A DNA stretch of 59,803 nt from Planctomycetota bacterium (lineage in GTDB: Bacteria > Planctomycetota > Phycisphaerae > WQYP01), in contig JAJZJL010000009.1 of NCBI GenBank assembly GCA_021810145.1, forward strand, positions 1 through 59,803. The letters run 5' to 3'. Both the position numbers and the translations under genes were made by a program. Of the stretch, positions 33,823-43,370 are shown piece after piece. Every line of letters starts with the position of its first letter. Within the stretch, counting starts at the first letter, position 1. The notes under the pieces were generated by a model. It saw only the letters and a list, made by a program, of their open reading frames with translations, was not told the DNA's origin and searched no databases.

Positions 33823-34806
33823 TCAGCGGTATCCGTTGGGATTGGCCTGGAACCAGCGCCATGCCGATTCAACAATCTGGTTCAGATCGGTGATTTTGGC
33901 TTTCCAGGAAAAATCTTTGGCCATGCGCTCCGGTGATGCGAAAAGTGCCGGCGGGTCGCCCGCCCGGCGGGCGGTTTCACGAGTGGCAATGGTTTTGCCG
34001 GTAACCTTCCGGCATGCTTCAATAATTTCCCGCACGCTGTATCCGCGGCCTACGCCGAGGTTGTAAAACAGCCCGCGTCCCGGCTGCAGATTTTCCAGCA
34101 GCACCAGGTGGGCATCAACAAGATCCCATACATGTATGTAATCGCGAATACATGTACCATCCGCCGTTGGGTAATCATTGCCGAATATATCCACAGCCGG
34201 TCGCTGCCCCAGCGCCACCTGCAGCACAATGGGTATCAGATGGGTTTCGGGCCGATGGTCCTCGCCGATGCTTCCATCCAGAGCCGATCCGGCTACGTTG
34301 AAATACCGCGGAGCGGCAAAAGCCAGTCCCTCGGCATGCGCGGTATCTTTCAGGATATGCTCAACCATCAATTTGCTCTGACCATAAGGGCTGATGGGAT
34401 TTTGCGGCAAATCTTCGGTAATCGGCACGCGCTGCGGTTCACCATACGTGGCACAGGTGCTGGAAAACACCAGCTTTTTTACCCCCGCGAGATTCATCGC
34501 ATCCAGCATGCTGATCGTATTGGAAACATTGTTGCGGTAGTATTTCCGCGGGTCCTGCACACTTTCACCCACATAAGCGCTGGCGGCAAAGTGCATGACC
34601 GCTTCAATTTTATTGGCCTGAAATACCGCGGCCAGAGCCGCCGCATTGGCGCAATCCATAACCACCAGCCGCGCTTTCGGATGAACCGCGGCGCGATGCC
34701 CCATGGAAAGATTATCAATGGCAGTGACATTGTGGCCGCGTTCGATAAGAAGTTTCACCGCATGGGAGCCGATATATCCCGCTCCGCCGATTACCGCAAT
34801 ATTCAT
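33823..34806 (-). CDS. galE: UDP-glucose 4-epimerase
   Basis: Interconverts UDP-glucose and UDP-galactose with bound NAD. The 327 residues begin MNIAVIGGAGYIGSHAVKLL with the GxxGxxG dinucleotide motif. The catalytic Tyr and Lys are in Y-G-Q-S-K at about residue 141, and S-S-T-C-A-T-Y-G supplies the Ser/Thr. Substrate-side segments R-Y-F-N-V-A-G-S and the C-terminal G-D-P-P-A-L-F-A-S are normal for GalE. AAGG precedes the ATG. It lies downstream of the TlpA-type gene on the same strand with a 185-base gap, so it is probably transcribed separately. Nucleotide-sugar supply for envelope glycans is the likely role. Confidence 0.95.
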   Translation of the reverse strand: MNIAVIGGAGYIGSHAVKLLIERGHNVTAIDNLSMGHRAAVHPKARLVVMDCANAAALAAVFQANKIEAVMHFAASAYVGESVQDPRKYYRNNVSNTISMLDAMNLAGVKKLVFSSTCATYGEPQRVPITEDLPQNPISPYGQSKLMVEHILKDTAHAEGLAFAAPRYFNVAGSALDGSIGEDHRPETHLIPIVLQVALGQRPAVDIFGNDYPTADGTCIRDYIHVWDLVDAHLVLLENLQPGRGLFYNLGVGRGYSVREIIEACRKVTGKTIATRETARRAGDPPALFASPERMAKDFSWKAKITDLNQIVESAWRWFQANPNGYR

Positions 34807-34991
34807 AATGGACCTTTCAATCGCATATTACACCAGCGGTAGGGTAATAAAGGAGTCGATGATTGTAAAATGCTCCGCCGCCAACAGCCCCACCGCATCG
34901 GCCGCATCCGTCGCCGGATCATGCGTTACCCAGCCACCGGCTATGCGGCCGTGGTTCAGGTGCGCACGGTTATTGCATGGCAGAATCTGAT

Positions 34992-36182
34992 TTATTTCAG
35001 CAGTGGCCGGATATCAGCCGTGAGTTTAGCCGCCAGATTCGGCGAATAGCCCACGATGATGTGCCGCAAAACACCCCCGCGGTCAATGACAAACTGCGTG
35101 GGAATGCCGCTGATGCCAAAGCTCGTGGCCATCGGACTCCAGCCGGGATGTTTGGCGTCAAACAACTGCGGCCAGGACATTTGCGGATGCGCTTTGAGAA
35201 ACGCCTTGAGTGCCTTTACGCTGTTATCATTGGATACGCTGACAATATCCAGGCCCTTGGAATGATATTTTTTGTACAGGCTTTCCACATGCGGCAGGCT
35301 CGCCCGGCATGGCCCGCACCAGGTGGCCCAGAAATCCACCAGAACCACTTTGCCTTTCCAATTGGCAGAGTTAAAGGGTTTGCCGTCGACCTGTGTGCCA
35401 TCGATGACCATGGGCTTGTCTTTCAGGCTGTCAAGCTTCTTTTCCATGGATTTTTGCGAGTTTTCCTGCTGTTGCAGCGCTAACGCGTAGGGGCCTTTGA
35501 GTTCTGTGGTGACAATTTTCTTGATACGCGCCTGAATGGTCGGTGCCACCGGCCCGGATTGCAGAAATCCAAGCAGCACCGCAGTCAGATCATCGTTGGC
35601 AGGCTCCTGCTTAACAAGTTGCTGAACCTGATCAAGTATTTTGGACTCGCTGGCGCTATTGGTTCCGCTCTGATGCCACTGCACCTCCAGATCCGCAAGT
35701 TTCGCGGCAAAGGCTACTTTGGGGTTGTGGCTTTTTTGTCCCGCCGCAATGGCTTTCGTGGCGCTTTGATCACCCAGCAATTCCATCAAGGCCAGTTCAT
35801 GATATTTTACATCCCGGATCATGCCCGCGGCCTGAGGATACTGCTTAATAAACGCATCAAACTTATCGATGATGATCTGCATATGCGGAAGAATTTTCGG
35901 TGCCAGCTTGGCCCGCAGGGCCGGGTCGGCAATCACATCGCCTAAACCGTTGTTGCCCAGAATCGCTTTCATTTTCATGCTCTGAGCATTCATGGCGTCC
36001 TGAAGCGATTGCATCGCTTTTTCCATGCCTTTTGCGGCGGGCGCGGTTTGCGCCGTTGTCTGTGCCGCCGCTTGATTGATATGCGACAAATTGGCCAATG
36101 TCAGAAATAAACCACCCGCCACTGCGGCCGCAACCAGACGGGTCAACCACGTTTTCTTGTTCTTCGAATTCACCACGAACAC
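34992..36182 (-). CDS. membrane-anchored TlpA/ResA-like thioredoxin protein
   Basis: A 396-residue thiol-disulfide protein. An N-terminal helix (about residues 13-30) anchors or exports it, so the rest is periplasmic. Residues about 45-230 are a long helical region of unknown function with many Q and K. The thioredoxin-like domain at about 255-396 has W-C-G-P-C near 288 and the cis-proline segment S-G-I-P-T-Q-F-V-I. The start is a GTG at 36182, with GGAG close upstream; an internal GTG is equally well placed. The helical half is unlike short ResA proteins and recalls planctomycete redoxin proteins with extra domains. Confidence 0.88.
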   Translation of the reverse strand: MFVVNSKNKKTWLTRLVAAAVAGGLFLTLANLSHINQAAAQTTAQTAPAAKGMEKAMQSLQDAMNAQSMKMKAILGNNGLGDVIADPALRAKLAPKILPHMQIIIDKFDAFIKQYPQAAGMIRDVKYHELALMELLGDQSATKAIAAGQKSHNPKVAFAAKLADLEVQWHQSGTNSASESKILDQVQQLVKQEPANDDLTAVLLGFLQSGPVAPTIQARIKKIVTTELKGPYALALQQQENSQKSMEKKLDSLKDKPMVIDGTQVDGKPFNSANWKGKVVLVDFWATWCGPCRASLPHVESLYKKYHSKGLDIVSVSNDNSVKALKAFLKAHPQMSWPQLFDAKHPGWSPMATSFGISGIPTQFVIDRGGVLRHIIVGYSPNLAAKLTADIRPLLK

Positions 36183-36510
36183 TCCAATTTTTGCGCTGCG
36201 AAATACCGCCCGGAACGCCGGAAAGATTCACAACTCCACCAACATAACGCTAGACGCCAGAAGCCGCCAAGTCAATCCCACCGTAACCCTTCAACGGCCC
36301 CACGTTTGGCCGTGAGCCATTTCCGCCCCGGCCCACAGTTAGATACGTTGCCGCCGAGGGAGATTGCTTTCGGAAATAATCTGGTATTGCGAACTGGCGA
36401 TACATTACTGTTTGCAGTCAGTGGAGCAACCCCGGCATTTTGCGGACCAATGGTACGGCCGATTGCGTCAAGACTACCCCATCGCCACGGTATGCCTGTG
36501 CGATCGGCAA
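36183..36510. other. intergenic region without recognised features
   Basis: About 330 bases between two minus-strand genes. It should hold the TlpA-type gene's promoter. I see no repeat family, RNA gene or terminator. Confidence 0.4.
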
Positions 36511-37827
36511 TTACCCCCACACCCCCGCAATTCCCGCGTACACACCGACGAGGGATGTTAACAGCACCACAAAACCTACCACCCACGCATACGGCCCCTT
36601 AAGCCGCCAGGGATCGGGCAAGGCCTTTCTTGCCAGCAGAAACAGCAATCCCAATACAATCGGCAGAAGCAGCGCGTTCATGACTTCTACCCCCACCGTC
36701 AATCGCACCAGATTCACACCAGATAGTACGATTCCCGCGCCAATCAGCAGGCAGGTTAAATAAACGCCATAAAACCATGGCGCTTCAAACGGATGATGCG
36801 CCAGTGATCGTTTATATCCAGCCACTTCACCCAATCCCCATGCGGCGGTTAACGATACCACGATCGTTGCCACCATCGCGGCTCCCAACATTCCCAGAGC
36901 GAAGACCACCCGACCCCAGGAATGACCCAGTACCGGCGTTAATGCCGTCGCAATTTGTTGTACGTTATCAAGTGAAACACGCGAATGATTGCGACCGATA
37001 CTTGCCGCCGTGAATATCAGCACCGCCGCCATGATGACCTGCGTTACCACCGCTCCAATGGCTGTATCGAGCCGGGCGGGTTTAAGATGGGTAATATTCA
37101 GGCCTTTATCAATTACCGCTGATTGTTGATAAAAAACCATCCACGGCATAATCACCGCGCCAACATTGCCGGCAATTAAAAACAGATAGGCTGGATTGTG
37201 AATTTCCTGACTGCGAACGGCCGCGAGCATGGCCGCGGGTGATGGATGACAAGCCAGCGCTACCCCGATGAATGCCAATTCAAACAAGCCGATGAACAGG
37301 GCGATAACTTCGACCTGCCGATAGCTGCCGGTTCCCACTACCACCACCAGGAAAACTATGGTCATGCCGATGCTGATCCATGGCGAAATACCGAACAGTC
37401 GCCCCACCCCTTCAATACCGGCAAATTCTGTCAATAATGCGCCAATGCACGAAACCATTAAAGTGGAAACCGACAGCCACGCCCACGCTTTACCAAACGA
37501 CGCGGAAATCAGCTCGCCGTGTCCCTTCTGCGTTACCAGCCCGAGGCGAACCGTAAGCTCCTGCACAATGTAAAGGATCGGTACGAGGATTAATTGAAGC
37601 AGCACCAGGCTATAGCCAAATTGCGCCCCGCTTTGCGCAGCGGTAATTACGCTGCCGGCATCCGTATCCGCCAGCATCACCACCAGGCCCGGGCCAGCTA
37701 CCACCAGCAACATCTTCCATAAGGGTAATTTGGACGGGCGTTTCAACAATGGGGCGACCATGGAATTCTGCTGTTCCGGCAACCTTGCCTGAGTAACAGC
37801 AGGAGGTTTTTCATGTTGAGCGGGCAT
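36511..37827 (-). CDS. Nramp-family divalent metal transporter, divergent
   Basis: A 438-residue SLC11/Nramp relative with about eleven helices. Helix 1 reads G-P-G-L-V-V-M-L-A-D-T-D-A-G-S where classic Nramp proteins have D-P-G-N. Helix 6 reads G-A-V-I-M-P-W-M where they have M-P-H. The metal-binding Asp is kept, the helix-1 Asn is Ser and the helix-6 His is Trp. Related Nramp branches with such changes include magnesium carriers, so the substrate may not be manganese or iron. Residues 1-30 are a soluble leader. No regulator or riboswitch was recognised upstream. Confidence 0.88.
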   Translation of the reverse strand: MPAQHEKPPAVTQARLPEQQNSMVAPLLKRPSKLPLWKMLLVVAGPGLVVMLADTDAGSVITAAQSGAQFGYSLVLLQLILVPILYIVQELTVRLGLVTQKGHGELISASFGKAWAWLSVSTLMVSCIGALLTEFAGIEGVGRLFGISPWISIGMTIVFLVVVVGTGSYRQVEVIALFIGLFELAFIGVALACHPSPAAMLAAVRSQEIHNPAYLFLIAGNVGAVIMPWMVFYQQSAVIDKGLNITHLKPARLDTAIGAVVTQVIMAAVLIFTAASIGRNHSRVSLDNVQQIATALTPVLGHSWGRVVFALGMLGAAMVATIVVSLTAAWGLGEVAGYKRSLAHHPFEAPWFYGVYLTCLLIGAGIVLSGVNLVRLTVGVEVMNALLLPIVLGLLFLLARKALPDPWRLKGPYAWVVGFVVLLTSLVGVYAGIAGVWG

Positions 37828-38554
37828 GTCACGCGCCTTTATTTATCCATTCCATGCTCTCGCATGCCATCGCCCGAACCCGAAAAAGGATCAACTTCAC
37901 CAAACGCGCTCCTGGTCCGCAGCTATGAAGACCAAGAGCATGAACATTACAATACTTGAGACACAGTTTCAACTTCCAAGCCTAAATATAAAATTCGTGA
38001 ATATGGCAAATATTCGATCATGCTCGAATATTCCGCAATTATGCGGCAATATCCGCAGCAAACCGCCTGCGTTCAACAACGTTGGACTATACTCATATAT
38101 TTCGTTTTTACGGATTTCATGGATTTAGTTGCTGAATTGACCTTCGCGCACTTCACAGAGTAATCCGCACCATCCCGTTGCGGTAGCAATCCGAGCATGG
38201 GGACTTCCAGGGCACCCCTGCGGTTTACAGCGGCTTGATTGCATTTGCCGCCACGCACTTGTAATGGCTCCAGCGTCACCGGGTTTTGCGCAGGTCTTGC
38301 CAGTCGGGAAAAAGTGTCCAATTAATTTTTGCCGATGAATTGCCTTACAGAACCTGGCTTACATTTTCAGAACGCTGCACCCATTGTCGGATCAAGATAT
38401 TGCATCAACGCGGTCATTCAAGCGACATGGCGGCATGTAAACAACCCTCGCATAAAGAACCCATCACGCAAGTGCAATTAACACTTTCACGCATCGGGAC
38501 TTCCATTGCGAATGCAATCTGCCAGTTTGTCCGGCGGGATGTGATGCCCTTGGA
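37828..38554. other. intergenic region, nothing recognised
   Basis: About 730 bases. Short palindromic pieces such as CGGTAGCAATCCG occur, but I found no gene, tRNA, riboswitch motif or repeat shared with the islands. Confidence 0.4.
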
Positions 38555-40537
38555 TTATTTTCGGCACGTTGCCGGTTTTTGCGGTGCGCGAATGATCAGA
38601 AGGTCCACGGAGCCATTCGAGGTGTTATTGCTGAGGCGATAGCGAAATCCGCGTGGCCCATGAACTTTCCAGCTCCCCAGAGCCGCGGGATGAATCAATG
38701 TATGATAGTGAATCAGATGCCACTGACCGGGCACCGGTGATCCACGAAGCAGGATCGTATTATTGGCGCTTAATATCCAGCTTTCGTCAATGGTCATTGA
38801 ACTGTGAAGTTGGTGCGCAAAATAAAAATCAAAACGCGCGGTTTTGCCGTTCATATCCAATCCGGCGGCCAGCGTTAATTTTCCGATTGTCGGTGAAAAT
38901 GCTTTGCCCCTGTCAATCAATGCTCCGCCGCCGGTGATGGAGCCTCCATTGCCGGTGAGCATCACCTGACCATTAACAACGCCGTTACCGGCAATCCCGC
39001 CGCGTATGCCATGGGGTTGCAGTCCATTGCGGCGGCTGGGTGTCCCGTTGAGCATAATCGGCCCGGATCCGGTGCTGCCGCCACCGGCCAACAGCAATGT
39101 CGCGCCGCCAGTGATGCGTATGCCCCCCTTCCAACCGGCATTATCGCTTTTGATTTCATCGTAACCGCCTGCGTTGCTGAACAGAAATCCGTTGAGATCG
39201 CCTTCCGGCGTTCCTGGCGCATCGGTCACCGTACCGGCAATGATAACATTGCCCGGCGCTTTGCTGTAATGGCTGTCCCACACGGCGATCAGATCATTAA
39301 AACCGCACCGCACAACCTGGCTCTGGCTGTCATTGAACGTCACCGGGCCGTTGAGAACCACATTTCCCGGGCCGGTGTAAATGCTGTTGGTGGCGGCATT
39401 CGCCGCGATGCCCATGGTCCCGAAAAATTCTGTGGGTGCATCAATCGTTAATGTGTGAATACTGTTATTGCAAACAGGATCCCGGCAGGTCTGGAACCGC
39501 AGGGTGCCGGGGCCGTGGAGAGTAACCGCCGGTACGCGCGCATCCTGAAGAACAATCCGCGCAACATTGGTAACGTATCTGCCGCCGGCGATTTCATCAA
39601 ACGCGGAATCGCTGGTGTTTTGTGATGCGTCGGTGAACATGGCGGTATCGCCGGGTTGCCAGGCTGAACCGCTGATCCAGTTGGCGGCATTGCTCCAGTT
39701 GCCTTTCGCACCCGCCCCGGTCCAGACCGCGATGGAAGCATTATCCGTGGCACCTGACCGATGCGCTTGCGCGGGAATAAGAAATCCTTCAACATACGCA
39801 AGGTTGCCATTGGCAACATCTTTATCAACCGGTCCGGTACGCGGCGCAATACCACTGATTTTTCCGGCCGCGGCCTGTCCATATTGCCAGAAATTCCAGT
39901 GCTGAAACGGAAATATCATCGGTACGCCGAGCTGAGGGTCAGCGCCGGTAACATCAGCCATCCAAACATTACGATCCGCGATGCTGCGATTCAGGTAGTT
40001 GGCGGCATAGTTGGTGTAGGTATAAATGATGGGTGTTACACCCGTTGTGCGATAAACATCGTTGAGAAAATCGTTCACCCAGGCTGATGTTGCGCGGTTT
40101 CCCTCAACCTCAATATCCAATACCGGCCGCAGATAACCCGCGGTCATATACGCACCGGCGGTGGAAACAAACAGATCCGCCTCCGCCCGGGCGCCGGCGG
40201 CGCCGGAATCCTTTTCAGGATGGCCGAAATGATAGACTCCGATCAGCACCCCCGCCGCGGTCGCCCCGGCAACATTTGCGGCAAGGTGAGGATCGGTGTA
40301 ATTCATATAGTGTAAACTTCCCTCCGTGGCCTTGGTCCAGGCGAATGCCACGCCATCGCCCGCAACGCCTTTCCAATCAATGGTGTGTTGATAACTGGAT
40401 ACATCGATGCCGGCCGTGCGCGGCGGCGATTTCGGGATGGTGGTGCCGATACTTCCAATAGAGCACCCCGCAAGCGCCGCGATGCAAGATAGTATTACAG
40501 CACCGGTGAGAAGAAGACTCATTCGGCGAATGGCAGA
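38555..40537 (-). CDS. GH25 lysozyme-like lipoprotein with beta-strand repeat tail
   Basis: A probable muramidase. An N-terminal lipoprotein signal ends in L-A-G-C. The GH25 domain follows (about residues 30-245): A-G-I-D-V-S-S-Y-Q at its start, T-K-A-T-E-G, and V-L-D-I-E-V-E-G with the catalytic acids. The rest, about 400 residues, has the N-W-S-N-A-A-N-W and G-N-V-V-L-N-G-P-V-T-F-N style of autotransporter-associated beta-strand repeats, predicting an extended beta-helix. I take the ATG at 40537 (MSAIRRMSLLL); the frame opens at 40573. Acting on peptidoglycan from an outer-membrane-attached stalk is inference; the target could be prey or the cell's own wall. Confidence 0.82.
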   Translation of the reverse strand, partial: SAIRRMSLLLTGAVILSCIAALAGCSIGSIGTTIPKSPPRTAGIDVSSYQHTIDWKGVAGDGVAFAWTKATEGSLHYMNYTDPHLAANVAGATAAGVLIGVYHFGHPEKDSGAAGARAEADLFVSTAGAYMTAGYLRPVLDIEVEGNRATSAWVNDFLNDVYRTTGVTPIIYTYTNYAANYLNRSIADRNVWMADVTGADPQLGVPMIFPFQHWNFWQYGQAAAGKISGIAPRTGPVDKDVANGNLAYVEGFLIPAQAHRSGATDNASIAVWTGAGAKGNWSNAANWISGSAWQPGDTAMFTDASQNTSDSAFDEIAGGRYVTNVARIVLQDARVPAVTLHGPGTLRFQTCRDPVCNNSIHTLTIDAPTEFFGTMGIAANAATNSIYTGPGNVVLNGPVTFNDSQSQVVRCGFNDLIAVWDSHYSKAPGNVIIAGTVTDAPGTPEGDLNGFLFSNAGGYDEIKSDNAGWKGGIRITGGATLLLAGGGSTGSGPIMLNGTPSRRNGLQPHGIRGGIAGNGVVNGQVMLTGNGGSITGGGALIDRGKAFSPTIGKLTLAAGLDMNGKTARFDFYFAHQLHSSMTIDESWILSANNTILLRGSPVPGQWHLIHYHTLIHPAALGSWKVHGPRGFRYRLSNNTSNGSVDLLIIRAPQKPATCRK

Positions 40538-40738
40538 CATTTGGCAACCCTTCACGGCCTTTCGGCCAATCATGCCGGCGGCAAATCTGATTGACTTTCA
40601 AAGTTTACCGCCACAAATAGCAAACGCCAATCCATTTCGCCCTCCAGCACCGCACCAACGCCCTGCGCCCCAGCCACCCCCTATCCGCGTCATCCGTCCG
40701 CGGTCGTCTTTCCTCACCGACGTAATACGGACGTAAAA

Positions 40739-40780
40739 AACCGCTCCGGCGCGCACGGGGTAAACATACTGCGCGGATAG
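40739..40780 (+). repeat. ten-copy hairpin module, copy 4 (internally deleted)
   Basis: CGGCGCGCACGGGGTAAACA is kept, but the segment between TAAAC and CTGCGCGGATA is shortened relative to all other copies. Confidence 0.75.
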
Positions 40781-41152
40781 CCCGGATAGTTCACCACAGC
40801 AACGCGATTACGGTAATTGGTCAGTATTGGTCAGTATAGTCAGTAAGCATCGTTGCTTGAAATCCTCCGTCCACCTCTGTTTCCTCCCTGTGAATAAAAA
40901 CGTGTTTCACCACACAGGCACGAGAACAGTATTGGTCAGTATTTACAGTTTGGTTCAGTATTGGCAGTAGATTCAGTATTAATCAGTAGATTCAGCACCT
41001 GTCCCGTGTGCCGGGATTCATTGGCCATTGGATTGTGCAACGGCACAAAGAGTGAATGCTTACCCGAATACTTCTTTGCGTCCATTCGCAGCTTTGCGGT
41101 TGGCTGTGGCAAAACACGGTCATCCCCAGTTCCGCCACTACCTCATTCGAGG

Positions 41153-41180
41153 CTCCAGCTTCTGAATTCCAGGTTCCATC
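41153..41180. repeat. heptamer array, 4 units TTCCAGG
   Basis: CTCCAGC, TTCTGAA, TTCCAGG, TTCCATC in register; the reverse-complement family of AACCTGG arrays. Confidence 0.75.
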
Positions 41181-41619
41181 CCGGTGCGCCGGGACAGGTT
41201 CTGAATCATGATCCCCAGATTACGCAGAGTTGTAAACCACGGGGGTAGCCGCAGAGTACACCGAGATTATCACCGCAAAGGCGCAAAGAACGCAAAGCCA
41301 CGAAGCGAATGGCGGGGTGGCACATCCCGATTGCTGTTGAGTCCCTATGGGCATCGGGATAAACATCGGCGGAGGAGGTAGGGACTACAGATTATTATTG
41401 CGTCCGCGTGTGGTTCTGGATTTTTTTCCCGCATTGCCGGATTGAATTGGCATCACTGGGCACAGCCGCAACACGGAGGTTCCGTCCGAGCGGTACGAAT
41501 CATAGACCGCCGATTGGTTGGACAAGATGTTTCGATTATTGGGGGGACTTGACCTCCCGGTTGCAGCGGCTTGCAAGTGAGGGAAGCTGGAAACTCGCTC
41601 GCTATGGCTGCCGTTGGGG

Positions 41620-42282
41620 CTAAAATCCATCTTTTTCGCTCTTGAGTTCCCGCAGCAGGTGGCGGATCGCATTCTGATCAGCGGGGGTCGTGGTCACCAC
41701 CATGGAGTGGTGAAAAAATCTCAGGCTTCCAACCATACCGCCGTTGTCAATCCACGAATTTCGGTCAATGGTGTTTTCTATTACCTGCCTCAAGCGAGCC
41801 TCTGGTGAGGTGCCGGCTTTTCCGGTGCCGGAGCGGTGGGCAATGAGAGCTTGGACATTGTATACGAAGGTAACGTTTCGAATTGCGTTACTGCGTGTGG
41901 TTATCAAAAGCACCCCCTTATGCAGATTCCAGGCGAGCGGTGCGCTCGAGTTTCCAACGGTTTTTAGCAGCGTGTCCAGAGCCACGCGGATGGACACCGG
42001 TCGCGTGAAGTGCAGGGTCACGGGGGTATTCGCGATAACACCGGCATTCATGAGCGCCTGGGTTTGAAAACAGACATTGATGTCAGCCCGTGCGGCCAGG
42101 GCAGCGACCGCTTTGTTGAACGGTGTATGGTGGAAATTAAGCAACACAGGCCGCGCCATCCGAAGCCGCGCATTGGCGCTGGTAGCCACAGTTGGGGTTG
42201 CGGCGCAACCGGTCAGAACGGTGATACCAACAATGCTGCTGGCTAACAGGTACCTGGCTGAAATCAGATGCATGGGTTTCAT
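41620..42282 (-). CDS. lipoprotein with STN-like domain
   Basis: A 220-residue predicted lipoprotein with signal S-I-V-G-I-T-V-L-T-G-C. Residues about 50-130 (L-L-N-F-H-H-T-P-F-N-K-A-V-A-A-L-A and I-R-V-A-L-D-T-L-L-K-T-V) have the strand-helix pattern of the secretin/TonB short N-terminal (STN) domain. The second half (R-Q-V-I-E-N-T-I-D-R-N-S-W and M-V-V-T-T-T-P-A-D-Q-N-A-I-R-H-L-L) resembles a secretin N-domain of the type found in many planctomycete proteins. No secretin pore domain follows. It could be a pilotin-like or orphan N-domain protein. Repeat islands flank it on both sides. Confidence 0.7.
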   Translation of the reverse strand: MKPMHLISARYLLASSIVGITVLTGCAATPTVATSANARLRMARPVLLNFHHTPFNKAVAALAARADINVCFQTQALMNAGVIANTPVTLHFTRPVSIRVALDTLLKTVGNSSAPLAWNLHKGVLLITTRSNAIRNVTFVYNVQALIAHRSGTGKAGTSPEARLRQVIENTIDRNSWIDNGGMVGSLRFFHHSMVVTTTPADQNAIRHLLRELKSEKDGF

Positions 42283-42409
42283 GTTTGACCCCTTTACTGT
42301 GGTGCCGCCACCTCTGAATCTTAGGAAACACTCTCAGATACAAGGATCATGGTATTGCCGTGAGCCGGGGGTGTCAAACCCGATCGCGGGAGAAGTGTAG
42401 CCAAGGGCC

Positions 42410-42531
42410 TGTGACAGATGCCGCACGGCCTTCATAGCCCCGATCGTTGGCTTTCTAACTCTGCCGTTACCGGCATCATCTGCCAAAGCCATGCTCCAAT
42501 CCAGCTCGGCATCGCATACACCCGCCGCACA
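42410..42531 (-). repeat. three-copy 125-base module, copy 3 (inverted)
   Basis: Same limits as 12686-12819 without its internal duplication, and the same conserved frame (ELDWSMALADDAGNGRVRKP). Confidence 0.85.
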
Positions 42532-42552
42532 GGGAAGCACCGCACATCCGTC

Positions 42553-42587
42553 ACTGATTATTGCTCATTGGTCACTGGTCAGTGAGG
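42553..42587. repeat. heptamer array, 5 units ATTGGTC
   Basis: ACTGATT, ATTGCTC, ATTGGTC, ACTGGTC, AGTGAGG. Same phrase family as 14344-14378. Confidence 0.85.
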
Positions 42588-42589
42588 TT

Positions 42590-42960
42590 CCCTCTGCTTC
42601 CTCCTTGTGAACAAAAACGCTTTTCACCACAACGACACAAAGACACGAAGAGTATTTAATTACCTGACCACTTCTTTGCGTTTTTTTGCTTCTTTTGCGG
42701 TTGGTAATCTTTTCCCGGCTCTTCCAGCTTCCAGGTTCCGGGTTCCAGGTTCCATCCCGATGTGCCGGGACATGTGCGATTCAGTAATCGCTGTTCCGTA
42801 ACACCCTCCCCCCACCTCTGCTTCCTCCTTGTGAACAAAAAATGTTTTTCACCACAACGACACAAAGACACGAAGAGTATTTAATTACCTGAACAATTCA
42901 TTGCGTCCTTTCGTTTCTTTGCGGTTGGTTTTTTCTTTCGTCTCTTCTAGCTTCCAGATT
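42590..42960 (-). repeat. composite repeat block A, inverted copy
   Basis: Reverse complement of the CAAAGAA/CTTTGTG double phrase at 2550-2860 and 53440-53755, including CTGTTCCGTAACACCCTCCC. Confidence 0.85.
42722..42756. repeat. heptamer array, 5 units TTCCAGG
   Basis: TTCCAGC, TTCCAGG, TTCCGGG, TTCCAGG, TTCCATC in exact register. Confidence 0.88.
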
Positions 42961-43000
42961 CAACGCCAGATCGCCGGGAGTCATTGTTAATTGCTCTTCC

Positions 43001-43054
43001 CCGTATCCGCGTGATCCGCTTGGAGAGTTTACCCCGTGCGCGCCGGGGCGGTCC
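43001..43054 (-). repeat. ten-copy hairpin module, copy 5 (inverted)
   Basis: Contains ACCCCGTGCGCGCCGGGGCG. It opens the 43 kb arm of the large inverted repeat. Confidence 0.88.
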
Positions 43055-43206
43055 GTTCAACAAGATTTCCCGGTAAGCTCGGGCACCGGATCGATAATTC
43101 AATTCTTGCAGTGTAATTTCCACCGCCATGAGGCCAACTGGCGTCACCACTGATTGCACGGATTTAACGGATAACGTGCGAACCATGTCCCCTGAGAAAC
43201 CTTTCT

Positions 43207-43259
43207 CGTATCCGCGTCATCCGCTTAGAGAGTTTACCCCGTGCGCGCCGGGGCGGTCC
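43207..43259 (-). repeat. ten-copy hairpin module, copy 6 (inverted)
   Basis: Same core, followed on its right by CTGCCAGGAAGCTAATCCG, a text shared with other copies. Confidence 0.88.
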
Positions 43260-43342
43260 ATCCTATCCTGCCAGGAAGCTAATCCGATTCGCCACCGCAG
43301 ATTCCCGCCGCACAGGGAAGCCCTGAACAGCTGTCACTAAGT

Positions 43343-43370
43343 ATTGCTCATCGCTCATTGGCCATTGCTC
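43343..43370. repeat. heptamer array, 4 units ATTGCTC
   Basis: ATTGCTC, ATCGCTC, ATTGGCC, ATTGCTC in register. Confidence 0.82.

Larger units (their letters stand above)
40574..41619. other. repeat island between GH25 and lipoprotein genes
   Basis: About 1 kb without a gene. It holds a shortened hairpin-module copy, inverted 9/10-base phrases (GGTCAGTATT units at 40818-40850 and 40928-40998), CAAAGAA and CTCTGTG phrases in inverse order, and a heptamer array at 41153. Confidence 0.7.

Noticed and set aside
34807..34991. Short coding-like minus frame between the TlpA-type gene and galE
   Set aside because: Composition looks protein-like near the end (A-A-D-A-V-G-L-L-A-A-E-H-F), but there is no start codon or ribosome site, so it is at most a remnant.
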